64,000 nucleotides of DNA from Ciborinia camelliae (taxonomy: Eukaryota; Ascomycota; Leotiomycetes; Helotiales; Sclerotiniaceae), in the NCBI GenBank assembly GCA_025890175.1, contig JANPYM010000014.1, forward strand, positions 1,001,052 through 1,065,051. Direction: 5' to 3'. How positions within the stretch are numbered: the first letter of the stretch is position 1; every line of letters begins with the position of its first letter. The notes under the pieces were generated by a model that was not told the origin of the DNA, did not search any database, and worked only from the letters and a program-made list of their open reading frames with translations. The translations under genes were made by a program, and so were the position numbers. Positions 38,823 through 51,056 of this stretch are shown one piece after another.

Positions 38823-41717
38823 GAAATAAATATTATAAATTTTAAAAAAACAATTATTCTAATTATAATTATAATTTTATATATTATAATACTACTTTTT
38901 ATATATATCTTTAAAAATATTATAAGATTTTTATAAAAACGTAATATTAAAATTTTTTTTTTTATATTTATTTATACATTATAAAATATCAAAAATTTGT
39001 TTTTTAATAAAATTTTAAGATTATTAGATTTTTTAAATTTTTTTTTTATTTATATCTTAATATTGATTTTTTTGAAAGTTTGTTTATTATCAAATAATCC
39101 GAATAAAAGTATTTCAAATTTTATTAATTAATCTAAACAAAATTAATTATTCATGTTTTTAATATTAATATAAGTATTTTTTTCGATTTATATATTTAAA
39201 TAATTTGCAATTTATTTTTTATTTATTAATAATTGGGAATATTTATTATCAGTATAGATCTTAAATTCTTAATTAATAATTAATATACATATAATAATTA
39301 TAATGTATATAAAATAATGTTTTAATTTAAACTTTTTGTTTTGTATTAAGATTATTATATTAATAATATAAAGTTTATTAATAATATAAATATAAAATTT
39401 GTAAGATATTTTTGTATTCTTATTTAATAAAATTTCGAAATTTTAATATTTTGAATCTAATTTACCGTATACCTTAATATCTATATCGATATAATTCTAA
39501 CATTACACCAAATTTATATATAAAATATTTATCAATATTAAAAAAAAATTATTAATTATCAATTTATTATTATTAAATTTGAATTACAATAATAATTAAT
39601 TGTTAATATATAAATTAATATAAATATATTTAAAAAAACGATTTTAAATAATAAATACTATATTATATTTTTTGTATTCTTTTTTATTCTTAATAATATT
39701 TAAAATTATAAAAAATCCTTTTTTATTTAATTTATTTTTAAAAAAATTTGGTTTTTTAATTTTTTTTGAAAATAATTATCTTTATAAATAATTTTATTTA
39801 TAATTATATATTCTTATTTTTATAATTTTTAATTATATTTAAAATTATAATTTTTTGAAATATCTAAAAAATTATTATTAATATAATTTATATTATTATA
39901 TTTACAATAATATTTATAAATTAATTGTCTATTGTTTTTGTATAAACCTTTTTTATAATAAAATTAATTTTTTTTATTAATAATAAGACCTTATAGAAAT
40001 TAGATTTCTTTAATAAATTGTAATCTCTGCTTTTTTGATAAAATTGAAAATATAGATTTAAAGTCTGGGTATTTTGTATTATTAATATAATTCTAATTAT
40101 AAAATTAAAAGTTTTTAGAAAAATTAAAAAAACGAAAAGAAATAAAAAGACAAAAAGAAAAATGATTGTTTTTTTAATAATTTTTATAAAAATTATTTTA
40201 ACAATAAATATTATTTTGTTTCTAATAATTTGTATAGATTTGGGATTGTAACTTATCTTGAAATACTTTTTGTTTAACAATTAAATATTTTATAAATTGT
40301 ATTATTGTTTAATTATTCGAAAAGCGATTTATATAAAAACGCAAATAAAGATTAAGATTATTATAAATAAAATTATTGAATTATATATTCTTATTTATAC
40401 TTACTATTTTAATATATTTTATAATAGTAATAACAAAAAAACAAATATTTTATTTTTCGTAAATATTATTTATTATATATTTTTTGCGCTATAACTTTTT
40501 AAAAATTTTAAAAACAAAATCTTTAAATCGCTTAATAAACAACTTATACTATTATTTTACACCGTTTAATACATATATCAAATCACATTTAACTAACAAA
40601 TCCAATTCCTTTATAAACCATAATAATACTTTACCTTAAAAATATATATATAAATTTGTATATATTATAAATATTTGTTTTCTCAAAATATATTCTTTAA
40701 TTCAATTAATAAATAAATAAATATTACACTAACATATATTTTTGTTTATTATAATACAATTATTTTTGCCAAATTTTTTCAAAAAGTTTAAATCAAAATA
40801 CCCAATATTCTGAAAATACTATTTATTATTAAAAATATTTTTATTATCTTAATTATTATTAAATTGTTTTAAATTATTTATAAAAATATTAAAAACATTA
40901 TTCCGAAAAACATTATCCTAATCGTTTCCTATAATAATTATTTATTTATTAAATATTTAAATTATTATAATCTTTATTCGATTTATAAAGATTTAAATTT
41001 TATCATTATTATTATTATTGTTTTTTATAATAATCAAAATTGATATTCTAAAAATTAAGTATATTCGAAAAATAACTTTAATAATATTTATAAAAAATAT
41101 TTTCTCGCAATAATCGGATTCTACATAAATCTAATTGCAAAAAAGATTAGAATCCGATTAACTGAAAAAATTAATAAATAATATTTCTTTAATTTTAATT
41201 AAAATTAATACTTTAATACTAATATTAATATTATTAATAATTGTATTGAATTTATATAAAACAATAATAAAAAAAGTTTTCGAATTAACCTATTCAAACA
41301 AAATCAAAAACAATTTATTAAAACTTAATTATAAATTAATACAAATTCAAATAATTAAATAAATGATTTTCGAATTTAAAATTAGAAATTGTATTATTAT
41401 TTTATTTATAAAAGTACAAATTTTTATTAATATCTTATTAGCGAATTAATATTTTAAAAAACAAATAAAATATAATAAATATATTATTTTAATTATTTTT
41501 TTAAATAAAAAATTTATTATAAAAATTAATAAATAAATTAAAAATTTAATAATTAATATTAATAAATATAATTTTTAGAATGATTATATAGATAAATATA
41601 AAAATCTAAGAAAATAATTAAATAATAATTATAAATAAATTTATTCCCAAAGAAATAATTGTATTCTCAATAAATATAATATTTTAAACAAAAAATATTA
41701 AAAGACTTATTATTAAT
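38823..41717. other. AT-rich stretch, undecoded
   Basis: Only the hairpin at 41111-41160 stands out. The open frames near 39921-40494 are low-complexity Ile/Lys/Asn shadows. Confidence 0.5.
41111..41160. other. 13-bp perfect hairpin
   Basis: TAATCGGATTCTA (41111-41123) pairs perfectly with TAGAATCCGATTA (41148-41160) around 24 bases. G and C in the stem are conserved on both sides, which is unusual in this mutated DNA. Confidence 0.75.
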
Positions 41718-41752
41718 TGGTATAATAAAAATATATAAAAAAAACGAAGTTC

Positions 41753-41870
41753 TGTAACGTGGTAGTCGTAAGCTTTACCACTGCGCCAACTGACCTAAAA
41801 AGGTATAATTCTAGATTGGGATCTAGAAGCTAACATACTATATATAGGATGCCACGCTAGCTACGTAACA
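41753..41870 (-). repeat. 3' LTR of the miniature element
   Basis: 118 bp and identical by eye to 42132-42249. On the minus strand its last third contains TTGGCGCAGTGGTAAAGC, which looks like the D-arm and A box of a eukaryotic tRNA gene. Confidence 0.93.
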
Positions 41871-41881
41871 TCACCCCCCGG
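41871..41881 (-). other. Polypurine tract of the miniature element
   Basis: The minus strand reads CCGGGGGGTGA directly before the 3' LTR, the expected plus-strand priming site. Confidence 0.75.
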
Positions 41882-42119
41882 TCGAAGAAAGCTTCGTCCC
41901 GAAGCTATATAGTTAACCATACAGCCAATTAGAACTAGCGGCCGATGATTCCTTGGCGCTCGATTGGCTACCTAGCTAAATCCCCGAAAACTGATCTTTC
42001 TAATTCTAATTGTTAGCTAACCGTATTAAGCTAAGAAGCTTAGTACAGTCGGCACTGTTAAGCGAGCTGCCCTCGCCTAGCCCGATCAAGCTAGATCCCA
42101 GAACAAGACCCACAATTTT

Positions 42120-42131
42120 AATCTAGAATTC
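42120..42131 (-). other. Putative self-priming binding site
   Basis: On the minus strand GAATTCTAGATT follows the 5' LTR by one base. AATTCTAGATT is the exact complement of AATCTAGAATT at 42186-42196 inside the 5' LTR, where the transcript is predicted to begin. Confidence 0.7.
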
Positions 42132-42249
42132 TGTAACGTGGTAGTCGTAAGCTTTACCACTGCGCCAACTGACCTAAAAAGGTATAATTCTAGATTGGGA
42201 TCTAGAAGCTAACATACTATATATAGGATGCCACGCTAGCTACGTAACA
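42132..42249 (-). repeat. 5' LTR of the miniature element
   Basis: 118 bp. The TATA-like box lies at 42218-42228 and the predicted transcript start near 42196, both on the minus strand. Confidence 0.93.
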
Positions 42250-42496
42250 AGTTCTTATTATATTATCTAGAATAACTATGTACTGATTATGTCTGTGCAA
42301 CTAGTCTTAGCGTAACATTATATTTAAAAAAAATAAAAGTAAAAATATTATTATATTTTCTAATATTTTTTCTAAACTTTTCATTTTACAAATTCTGAAT
42401 CGTTTATAATCTTATTATCAAATCAAGCATTTTCGAAAATATAAACTCGATATCCCTATTAATATAATATTTAGTATTATATATCTTTTAGATAAT

Positions 42497-42770
42497 TATC
42501 ACGAGGACGACTTGGGGATCTAATGATTTAGAAACTAAGATTCGTATTAATGAAAATCTAGATTCTAATACTAAAAGAAAGTGCAGGATAGCTAAACCTT
42601 ATATAGCTCTAGATAGCTGTACTGAACTGGCGCTAGTGCCTAGCGCATAGTACTAAGCGAATACTATACCTAGAACCTAATACTATAGGAATGAAGAGCA
42701 TTCACCACCAGGCACGTGATCGTAGGTCACGTGCTAATCACGTGACCCGTACCCCTGTAACTTCGTCACA
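42497..42770 (-). mobile_element. Solo LTR, family LTR-A
   Basis: 274 bp, lightly mutated. The flanks ATAAT and GATAT are similar but do not match. The open frame over 42691-42918 is just the antisense of its 5' end plus adjoining A+T. Confidence 0.92.
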
Positions 42771-44229
42771 GATATTGTTTTTTATAGAAATTGAAATTAA
42801 TTATATAGTTATACCCTATCATTTTATAATTTATATATCACCCAATTTTACAATATATTTACAACCTTATCTTCATCTTTTTCAGCTATACCACCTTTTT
42901 GTTATATTATTTATTTAATTAAGGAATTAAAACCTTAATATCAAAAATATTACAATTATATAATTAATATAAACAAATTTTATTTCAATAACATAAAATA
43001 TTTTAAAATAAATATTAATAGCTTTATTTATAAATATATAATCTTTATTAATATTTATAAATATTTGGAGATTCTTTATAATTAGTAATTACAAATATTC
43101 CCAATTATACTAAAAAAATCAGTTTTGAGTTATTATTATTATAACATTATTAAATTATTTATTATTTTTAATACAATATACATTTATATAATTATATATT
43201 TTGAAGATAAAGATTATTAATAATTTATTTAAAATTAATAATTAAATAAAACCTATAATAAATATTTCGAATTTCTTTTTATTAAAATAAAAATCTTATT
43301 TTACAAATTGTTTTTAGATTTTTAAAATAAAAGCTTTTTTCAAACCAAATTATTTAATATTTGTTATATTATTAAGCTATACAAAATTATATACATTTTT
43401 TCTATATCAAATCTTAATTTCTTTTAATTAAATTTATAATTAAATATTACTAATTGGGAGTAAATTAATAAGGATATAAAGCAATTTTTTATAAATAAAT
43501 ATTTTTATTATAATAAAAATTAATTATTATATAAAAATTTTAATAATTATTTTTAATTGTTTTTTTATAGATAATAATAAATATGCAATAGTTTGTAATA
43601 TAGATTTTAATTATATTTTTGATACAAAAATTTTAATGTTTTTTATTTTATTTATTTAAAAAAAAATTGTTATTTAAGAAATTATTTAATTATAAAATAA
43701 TAAAAAACTAAAGAAAATTATAAGAATTAAAAATATAAGATTATTTATTATATTATTATAATTGATATAATTAATAATTATATAAAACAAATTTAATTCA
43801 AAATTTTTGTTTAGGATACAAATATTAATATTATTATCATACAAAATTTGTAAAAGAATTTTTTAATTCTAATTTATATTAATCTTTTGTTAATCTTTAT
43901 TATTTAAATAGAATTTATTAATTCAAAAAAGTTTATTTAATAATTTATAAAAATTATTTTTTTATATTTTATATAACTTAATATGATATTATCCAATATA
44001 TTTTTTAATTTTGAATGATATAATGAAAATTAATTTTATAATATTATAATTGATTTAAAAATATCAAAATATTTTATTGCAAGATTATAACAATTTTTAA
44101 TTTTTCAAAAAGTTTGTAATATTAAATTTAATTAAAATATTACAAAAAATGCAAATATTATATTTGAAATTAATTTCATTACATTTATAAACTCTACAAT
44201 ATTATCCTTATTAATTAGTATAATCAAAT
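42771..44229. other. AT-rich stretch upstream of the copia fossil
   Basis: By position it probably contains the gag/protease part of the copia element that follows, but no motif can be read with confidence. Confidence 0.4.
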
Positions 44230-47165
44230 TTTATATTATATTAATTAATATATTATTTTTTTTATTATTGATAAATATAAATAAACTTTAAATTTATTAT
44301 AATAATATTACGGATCAATTAATCAAAAAAAAAAATTTTAAATTAATTTATTTGATATTTTACAGATTTAACTATATTTTTTTATATTAAAAAAATATTT
44401 CCGATTTGCTTATATAAATATATTATTTAATTAAGCCTAAACTACATCAACTATATTACTATTTCAACCATTCAGCAATTTATAAATTTAATAAGATTTT
44501 GGAATATATAGGATATAATACCAATTCTTAAATTTTTAAGAAAATTAATAAATTTTATTATTAATATCAAATTTATAACAATACTCTAAATAAATTTAAA
44601 TTCAATATTTATAATTAGATTAAATTTAATTATTCTATATATATTAATATTATATATCTAAATAATAAATCTGTTTTTTATATTATTAATAAAAAAATTA
44701 ATTACCAAACAATAAAATTTTTTATTAATATTTTTATAAAGTATATTTAAAATATTTTAAAATATTTTTGAATTAATATATACATTAATTTTTTTAATAA
44801 TATTATTTATAATAGAAAAATATAATTTATTGCCCAAAAATTTGTTTATAATACTATTTTTATAATTATTACAATAAAAATTATATTAATCGAAGTTTAT
44901 TGGTTTATTAATTTTGTAAAACATTATTACAAATCATTTTATAAAATATAAAAAATTATTAATAATAAAATAAATGATATATTATTACAGAATATAAAAT
45001 TATAAATAATTATTAAAGTTATTAATAATATTGTTAGTCCAAATAAATTAATATTTATATTTTTGATATATAATATATTTTCGAAAATAATAATTATAAA
45101 TATATTTATTCCTAATATTATTTAATATATTGAAATAATCTATAAAATAATAAAGAAAATCTTATATATTTATATTAAAAAATAGATTAACAATATATTT
45201 AATTAATATAATAATCCTAATATATTATTTATTTATAATTTACTATTTAATTTTAAAATTATAATTTATAAAAAAGCAAATTTAATAGTTTGCAATAAAT
45301 AGACTGGATTATATCAATTCATTAATATTAAAAATATTATATATATAATCGAATTACCCCAAAGACCAATCCATTTTTGCACAACTCAAATTCAATTATA
45401 TTATAAAAAATTAATCAAAATATTATTAGATATAATAATAATTAAGTTTAAAAATATTTTTTAAATCAATATTTTTTCTTAATTAAATTCTATATTATTA
45501 ATTAATTAATTGTAATCTTAATTATATAAATATATTTATTTTAAAATTAATTCTTAGATTAATAAAATATAAGTATAAATTATAATTTATATATAAAATA
45601 ATTATAATATTTTCGTTTTAAATATTAATTTAAATTATTATATCGAATTATAATAAAAAGAATTTACCAATTTTATCAAAAAATAAATCTTTCAAATTAT
45701 AAATATTAACAAAATCCCGCAAAATCAAAAAATCTTCAATTCTCGTTTTATTAATAAAATCAAAAACCCAAAAATAAACAAAACCTTTAAAAAATCCAAA
45801 TTAATTGTACAAATATATAATAATAACGAAAAAATTATTATTCTTATCTAATTATTTATAATCCAATAATATAGTTAATATTTATTGTTAGCCCTTTATA
45901 TTAGTTTTTAAAAAAAAAAAAAATTAATAATTTTGTTTTAAAATATCTTTTAAGTCTATATACAGTTTATTATAAAAATAGCTTGATTTTTTTATATTTA
46001 TTTATTAATTAAAATAAAATTATTACAAAAAAAGATATTTCTTATTTACAAACTTTTTTATAAAATATTCGAAATTAGTAATTATTAGTTTTATATATAT
46101 CAAAATTATTATATTAATAAATTCAATATAATTATCTTAATCTATAATATATACTTATTTTATTTAATTATAAACAATTTCGATTTTATTAAATTATAAA
46201 TTAATAATATCTTTATTATTATTAATTTTATTTTTACAAAACTTAAACAAATTAAATAAAATAAAATTAGATTTTTTTCGAAATTTAAGGAACAAATAAT
46301 TATTGAAATATTTTTTCAATTTAATAATTATATTATTTAAATTCAAAAAAATATATTTATTTAACCCAAAAAAATTAAATTAAATAAATTTGATTTATTT
46401 AAATTTATTATCAAAATATATTAAGAAATAAAAACAAAATATAAAAAAAAGTTATTCTAAAAAATCAATTTATTAATCAATAAGTTTATATTACTTACAT
46501 TAATATAATTTTTTAATCAAAATTGATATATAATTTTTTCTTTATTATATAAATTATTAACCTTATTAAAAAAAATATAAAATTTTTAAATAAACAATTT
46601 CAATAATAAAAGAATAATATTATAAAAGAATTTATATTTATATTTTTTAATATTAACTTTTTTTAATTTATTATATTTATTAATATATTATTTACTAATA
46701 ATAAGGATTATTTTTTATAAATAAAATATATTATTGTATTAATTAATAAATCTGAAAATATTAATATTTTTTATTAATTATTTGTTAAATGCAAAAAAAT
46801 AATATATAGTGTATTAATTATTAAATTTTATGCTTTAATATTAAACTTTGATATTGTTATCGTATTTAAAAATATTATTAATAAAATTATATTAATTATT
46901 ATATTATTTATTATATACATCAATTTTAAATTATTTTATAATTATATTATAAAACTTAATATTATCATAAAAAAAAGACTAATAATCAATATTATATGTT
47001 TTCGATAATTTTATAAACAAAAAAAGATCACAAAAATTAAATAGATTAATGATAATATTAATCCAATTAATATTATGATTAAATCAAAATGCTATTTAAT
47101 ATTAACAAATTTTATTAATATTAATTATTATAAACTTAAAGCCAATAAATAGGTAAAGAAAATAA
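44230..47165 (+). pseudogene. Decayed Ty1/copia pol (integrase, RT, RNase H)
   Basis: Reading in one frame, YYNNITDQLI leads into a His/Cys-type integrase head (PKLHQLYYYFNH at about 44436). The integrase core follows, where the third catalytic Glu reads Lys (FVKHYYK, codon at 44919-44921). Then come FSKIIIINIF (about 45080) and ELPQRPIHF (about 45355). The RT start reads IFNSRFINKIKN near 45732 and KSKLIVQIYNNN just after. The RNase H end reads KRLIINIICFR at about 46976, then MIKSKCYLILTNFI near 47090. This order, integrase before RT, defines Ty1/copia. The wording fits a copia family common in filamentous fungi as I remember it. There are many stops at expected Trp/Gln/Arg codons and one net frame change between 45870 and 46976. 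The product would have integrated and copied the element; it is dead. Confidence 0.82.
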
Positions 47166-47390
47166 AAAAAAGAAATTAATAATTTCTTGATTATAAATTA
47201 CCAGAATAAATAAGGATAACATATAATATTTTATATTTTATGGAATTTAAAATAATACCCCAATATATTGTATTTTAATATAAATAATAAACTAATAAAT
47301 GAATAGAATAGATTTTTTTATTTAAATTCCTTACAAACTTTTATTTATATATATATATAATCAATTCAATTTTGAAAAAATACTAATATT

Positions 47391-47609
47391 ATAACAAAGA
47401 TTATTTTTATCAATCATATAACCCTATTATATACTTTCACCTACACACGCGTTAATGCGGGCTAGACGCGGCATACATTTATATTAGAGTGTTTCCACCT
47501 GCACCCTCTTAGCTAGAACACCATTAATACTACAACGAGTTTTATACCTACTATTGTTGGTCACCCTACTACCATATATGTGTATTCATCATCCTGAGAT
47601 GAACCAACA
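47391..47609 (+). mobile_element. Probable 3' LTR remnant of the copia element
   Basis: A GC-richer segment (47428-47609) begins about 260 bp after the decayed pol end and finishes with GAGATGAACCAACA, a typical LTR terminus. ATATT occurs just after 47609 and at 47386-47390, which would give a 219-bp unit. In such A+T-rich DNA that match could be chance. TGTTGG at 47555 with CCAACA at 47609 forms a shorter 55-bp inverted pair. The extent is uncertain. Confidence 0.45.
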
Positions 47610-47639
47610 ATATTAATCTATATAACCAATATTTTTTAA

Positions 47640-48625
47640 ATACATGCTTTTTATAATTGATAATCTTATCCACGAATTCCTATTACTATCATTAATATAT
47701 TATTATTAAAAACTGAATCTTTGTATTAATATTTTATAAAAACAACTAAATAAACTAAAAAAGTTAAAAAAACTAATTCATTTTTTTTTCAATTTTTCAA
47801 TCAATTAAATTGAATTTTGACATATCAATTCTTACCTTTGAATCTTTAACTTTTGCCTTCCAATCAATCGATTTACAACTAATCTTTCTTTATAATTCTA
47901 ATAGATTTTCAATTGCTTCATTATATTATTTCAAAATTTTTTAAAGAAAAATATATAATTATAAACTATTTTACACATTTAATATTAAATAAAAAAATAA
48001 TTATTAATCAAATTATTAAATATATTATTAATTGATTTATTTATAATTATAAAATATATCTATAATTATAAAACATAATTAACAAATATAAAAAAACAAT
48101 TAAAACATATAAAAAAAACAATTGAAATATATATAATATAAAAAAACAATTAAAAAATAAACATAAAATATTAAACACATAAAAAACCCTACCTATCTTA
48201 CTTATTTTGTTTTTATTATATTTATTTTCAATATATTATTCAATTATCTTAAAAAAGAAAATTGTAATAAAATAAAATTATACTCAAAAGTATTAGCCAA
48301 TTAATATTATATTTAATTTTTTTAAAATATTTTTCAATTATAACTTTAATTCTTTATATTATTAAAATACTTTAATATTTATTTTCATCTACAACAATTT
48401 ATACAATATATATAAAAATTATATCATTAAAAAACTCTTATTTAATAAAATATAAATATCTATATTATATTCATTTTATATATTAATTTTAAATATTTAT
48501 AATAATTAAAAAGGTTTTTCCTAATTAATGTTTTCATATTAACCATCCGTACTTTTTGAACGCCCAATTAGAATCACGGATTCCAATTTAATTCGGTGTT
48601 TTAAAATATATATGTTAGAGATTAT
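47640..48625 (+). repeat. Dispersed repeat E, copy 2
   Basis: The right end (CCCAATTAGAATCACGGATT, then GGTGTTTTAAAATATATATG, TTAGAGATTA) matches 25110-25190. It abuts the gypsy pol fossil directly. Confidence 0.6.
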
Positions 48626-48689
48626 TTTAAATATTTAATAAAAAATTAAATTTTATTAAAAAATATATTAATAATAATTTAAAAAAAAA

Positions 48690-50185
48690 CTTTATTAAGT
48701 TTAATAAAATAATCTTTGCATTTCCGATTTTGTTTATTTAGAAATTTAAAGATAAATTATAATTTTATATTAATTATTACAAATTTAATTTTATTATTAA
48801 AAAAAACGTTTACTTTTTATTTTTAATTAATAAATTTTTAATTTAAATAATTAAATTAAAGTTTATAATTAAACTTAATATTTATTATATTTTTAATTAA
48901 ATTTGAATAAAAATTAAAAAGAATATAAATCTAATTATATTTTATATATAATTTGAATTATTTTATTATAAAGTTATAAAGTTATATTTTTTGGGTTATA
49001 TAATAATTTAATTATATTTCAATATTATATTAATAATATATTTTGAAAATTTTTGAATGTTTTTGTATTTATTTATATAAATGATATTTTAATTTATAGT
49101 AAAAGTTATAATAAATATATTAATTATATATATTAAATATTTAATATTTTTTGAAAAGCCGATTTATAAATCGATAAAAAAAAATATAAATTTTTTATTT
49201 AAAAAATTAAGTTTTTAAATTTAATTTTGTTAATTAATAATATTAAAATAAATTTTGTAAAAGTTTAGATTATTTTTAATTAAAAATATTTTAAGAATAT
49301 TAAAAACATTTTTTATTTTATAAATTTTATAAATTTTTATAAATAATTTATTAATAAATATTTTTGAATTTATAAATTATTAATTAATTTATAAATTAAA
49401 ATTAATAAAACATCCAACTTTGATTAAATTTTTAATTATAAAAAAGCGTTTTTAATATTAAAAAATATTATTATTTATATCTTTATTCTTATTGAACATG
49501 TAGTATGTGTATTGTGTGTAGACTCAAGCTATGTACAGGAACTGTAAAGTAGGTAGAGGGTACTGTACAATAGAGGAAGCTAAGCTACTTTAGGTAGTGG
49601 GGTAGGCCTCGGTCATCCATACTATAGTGAATATGGTATAGTGATATGATCTTCAACAATTCTAATATATTTTAATTAAAGAAAAAGAATATATATTAAA
49701 TATAATATCTTTAATTATATTATTAAAAATATTTTTTTTTGGGTTGAAGATAACGGGCGATTATATTCGATTGCTTATTTTTCTAAAAAAATAGTTTTAG
49801 CTAAATATAATTATAAAATTTATAATAAAAAATTGTTTGTTATTATTTGTTGTTTTAAAAAATAAAAAATTAATATTTAAGGGATTAAAATTTTAATAAA
49901 TATATTTATTAATTATAAAGTATTTTAATATTATATAATTACAAAGAAATTTATTAAATAATAAGCTTGATAAACTATATTTTTTATTAATTATAATTTT
50001 TAAATAATATATTAATTAAAAAAATAATAATAAAGCTAATACTTTGAATTAATAAATTTAGGATTTCTTATATAATAAGATAAATAATAAAGTTTAATAT
50101 TAATAATAAACTATTTTAAATTATAATTAAATCCATTTGAATATTTAACTTTAAGTTTATATTATAAACGTTTTTTATTTATTTT
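48690..50185 (+). pseudogene. Decayed Ty3/gypsy pol (RT and RNase H), split by LTR-B
   Basis: RT start FIKFNKIIFAFPILF near 48690-48735, then FIIKLNIYYIFN. IFFGL near 48984 matches the VMPFGL box after C-to-T changes, and FQYYINN follows. The catalytic box YIND lies at 49074-49085, where YLDD or YVDD is expected. KIKFLNLILL lies near 49215 and FYKxFINKY near 49335. After the LTR-B, RNase H reads VEDNGRLYSIAYFSKK from 49743 and YNYKIYNKKLF next. ITKKFIK and NYNFxIIY lie near 49930-50000. The frame moves once, at an 8-bp tandem duplication of AAAGTTAT (48970-48985) whose removal restores it. The LTR-B plus its duplication is 174 bp, so the frame is kept across it. The fossil stops at the copia LTR at 50186, so integrase is missing. 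Confidence 0.87.
49490..49658 (-). mobile_element. Solo LTR, family LTR-B, inside gypsy RNase H
   Basis: A 169-bp, nearly unmutated copy from TATTGAACATG to CTTCAACA with a perfect duplication ATTCT (49485-49489 and 49659-49663). It interrupts the decayed gypsy frame, so it is younger than most of the damage there. Confidence 0.95.
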
Positions 50186-50678
50186 TGTTGCAAGTTGTAC
50201 AGGTCACATGCTACGCATATGCAGGGGTATATGCGTGGCGCAGGGAACGTAGGCTAGGTTCTAGATCACGATTAATTAATTAAATAAGAGATAAGCGTAT
50301 TATATTATATATATACAGTAGAATAGTATTATATTGATGATATTTTGATTCTATTAATTATATTAATTGAAAATTATAGTATCGAAAATGAAATACCCCA
50401 CTATATTGCTTTTTCCAATAGAAAATCGAATAAAAAATCAATCTTTTCTAATACGACATTTCGAATTCTGAAAGAACCCTATACAATTCAAATGATCGTA
50501 CTAGGCACGTGTTCGCGTAGTTCGTACTACCGTACCGTACATTTAATTATACCCTGTATAATTAAATAAATATATAATTTATTAATTATTTAATTAATTA
50601 ATTAATATATTTAATTAAATAAATAAATTATATAATTAATTAAAAAATAGATATTATATATTTAATTAAAATACAACA
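50186..50678 (-). mobile_element. 3' LTR of a second copia element
   Basis: It runs from TGTTGCAAGTTG to ATACAACA (493 bp). The terminal inverted repeat is TGTTG/CAACA, with a polypurine tract on its internal side. Parts are clean (50190-50265 and 50380-50560, including GGCACGTGTTCGCG) and parts are pure A+T. No second LTR of this family is in the window, and the outer target site (ATTTT, 50181-50185) cannot be checked. The 74-codon open frame inside it is not a gene. Confidence 0.75.
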
Positions 50679-50692
50679 CGCCCCCTTAATAG
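50679..50692 (-). other. Polypurine tract of the second copia element
   Basis: The minus strand reads TTAAGGGGGCG immediately before TGTTG, the usual position of the plus-strand primer next to a 3' LTR. Confidence 0.65.
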
Positions 50693-50701
50693 CTTTCTTT
50701 T

Positions 50702-50812
50702 AAAAATAAAAAATAAAAAATAAAAAATAAAATAAAATAAAATAAAATAAAATAAAATAAAATAAAATAAAATAAAATAAAATAAAATGAAATGAAATTA
50801 AATTAAATAAAT
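50702..50812. repeat. (AAAAT)n microsatellite
   Basis: AAAAAT units change to a run of about fifteen AAAAT units, then AAATG/AAATT variants. It lies between the copia coding end and its polypurine tract, so it expanded inside the element's 3' untranslated region. Confidence 0.92.
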
Positions 50813-51056
50813 ATTTGAAATAAATTTACAAAAATGAAATAAAATAAAATACAAATACGTATATATAACATATATAAATATCAATTTTATTTCGAAAATT
50901 AATATTTTTTAGAATAAAATCTTTTGATTTTATTCTTTTTAATATTAATTTTAATAATTGAATTAATAAAATTAATCCAATTAATTTCATTAATATATAT
51001 TTATTTATATATATTCATTATTTTTCATTATTATTTATTTCTTTATTAATTAATTG

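Larger units (their letters stand above)
41753..42249 (-). mobile_element. Intact 497-bp miniature LTR retrotransposon (TRIM-like), self-primed type
   Basis: Two 118-bp direct repeats (41753-41870 and 42132-42249), identical by eye, begin TG and end CA on each strand. They flank 261 bp without coding capacity. A perfect 5-bp target duplication AGTTC surrounds the element (41748-41752, 42250-42254), and repeat D at 16530 shows the empty site. On the minus strand a polypurine tract (CCGGGGGGTGA) abuts the 3' LTR. A TATATATAG box lies about 30 bases before AATCTAGAATT, and the 11-base complement of that word lies right after the 5' LTR. This is the arrangement of Tf1/sushi-type self-primed gypsy elements. 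It would depend on a partner for all proteins. It carries no visible RIP-type damage, while its target is mutated. Confidence 0.93.
41718..42496 (+). repeat. Dispersed repeat D, copy 3 (split by miniature LTR element)
   Basis: Left of the insertion, GGTATAATAAAAATATATAA differs from copy 1 (GGTACAATGAAAGTGTGTAA) only by C-to-T and G-to-A. Right of it, TCTTATTATATTATCTAGAA continues the alignment with 16536-16605. The part beyond about 42340 aligns with 23510-23690. The right end is cut by the LTR-A at 42497. Confidence 0.75.

Noticed and set aside
41753..42249. Functional tRNA gene within the miniature element
   Set aside because: Only the 5' half resembles a tRNA. No B box or 3' half follows, and the similarity is repeated in both LTRs.
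42691..42918. 75-codon plus-strand open frame with a Met start
   Set aside because: Its first third is the 5' end of LTR-A read backwards. The rest is A+T flank.
47555..47609. 55-bp TGTTGG...CCAACA unit as a tiny LTR or miniature element
   Set aside because: The flanking pentamers (ACTAT and ATATT) do not match, and a longer LTR remnant explains the right end better.
50345..50569. 74-codon open frame with normal-looking codons
   Set aside because: It lies wholly inside the 493-bp copia LTR. The composition reflects an unmutated LTR segment, not a gene.
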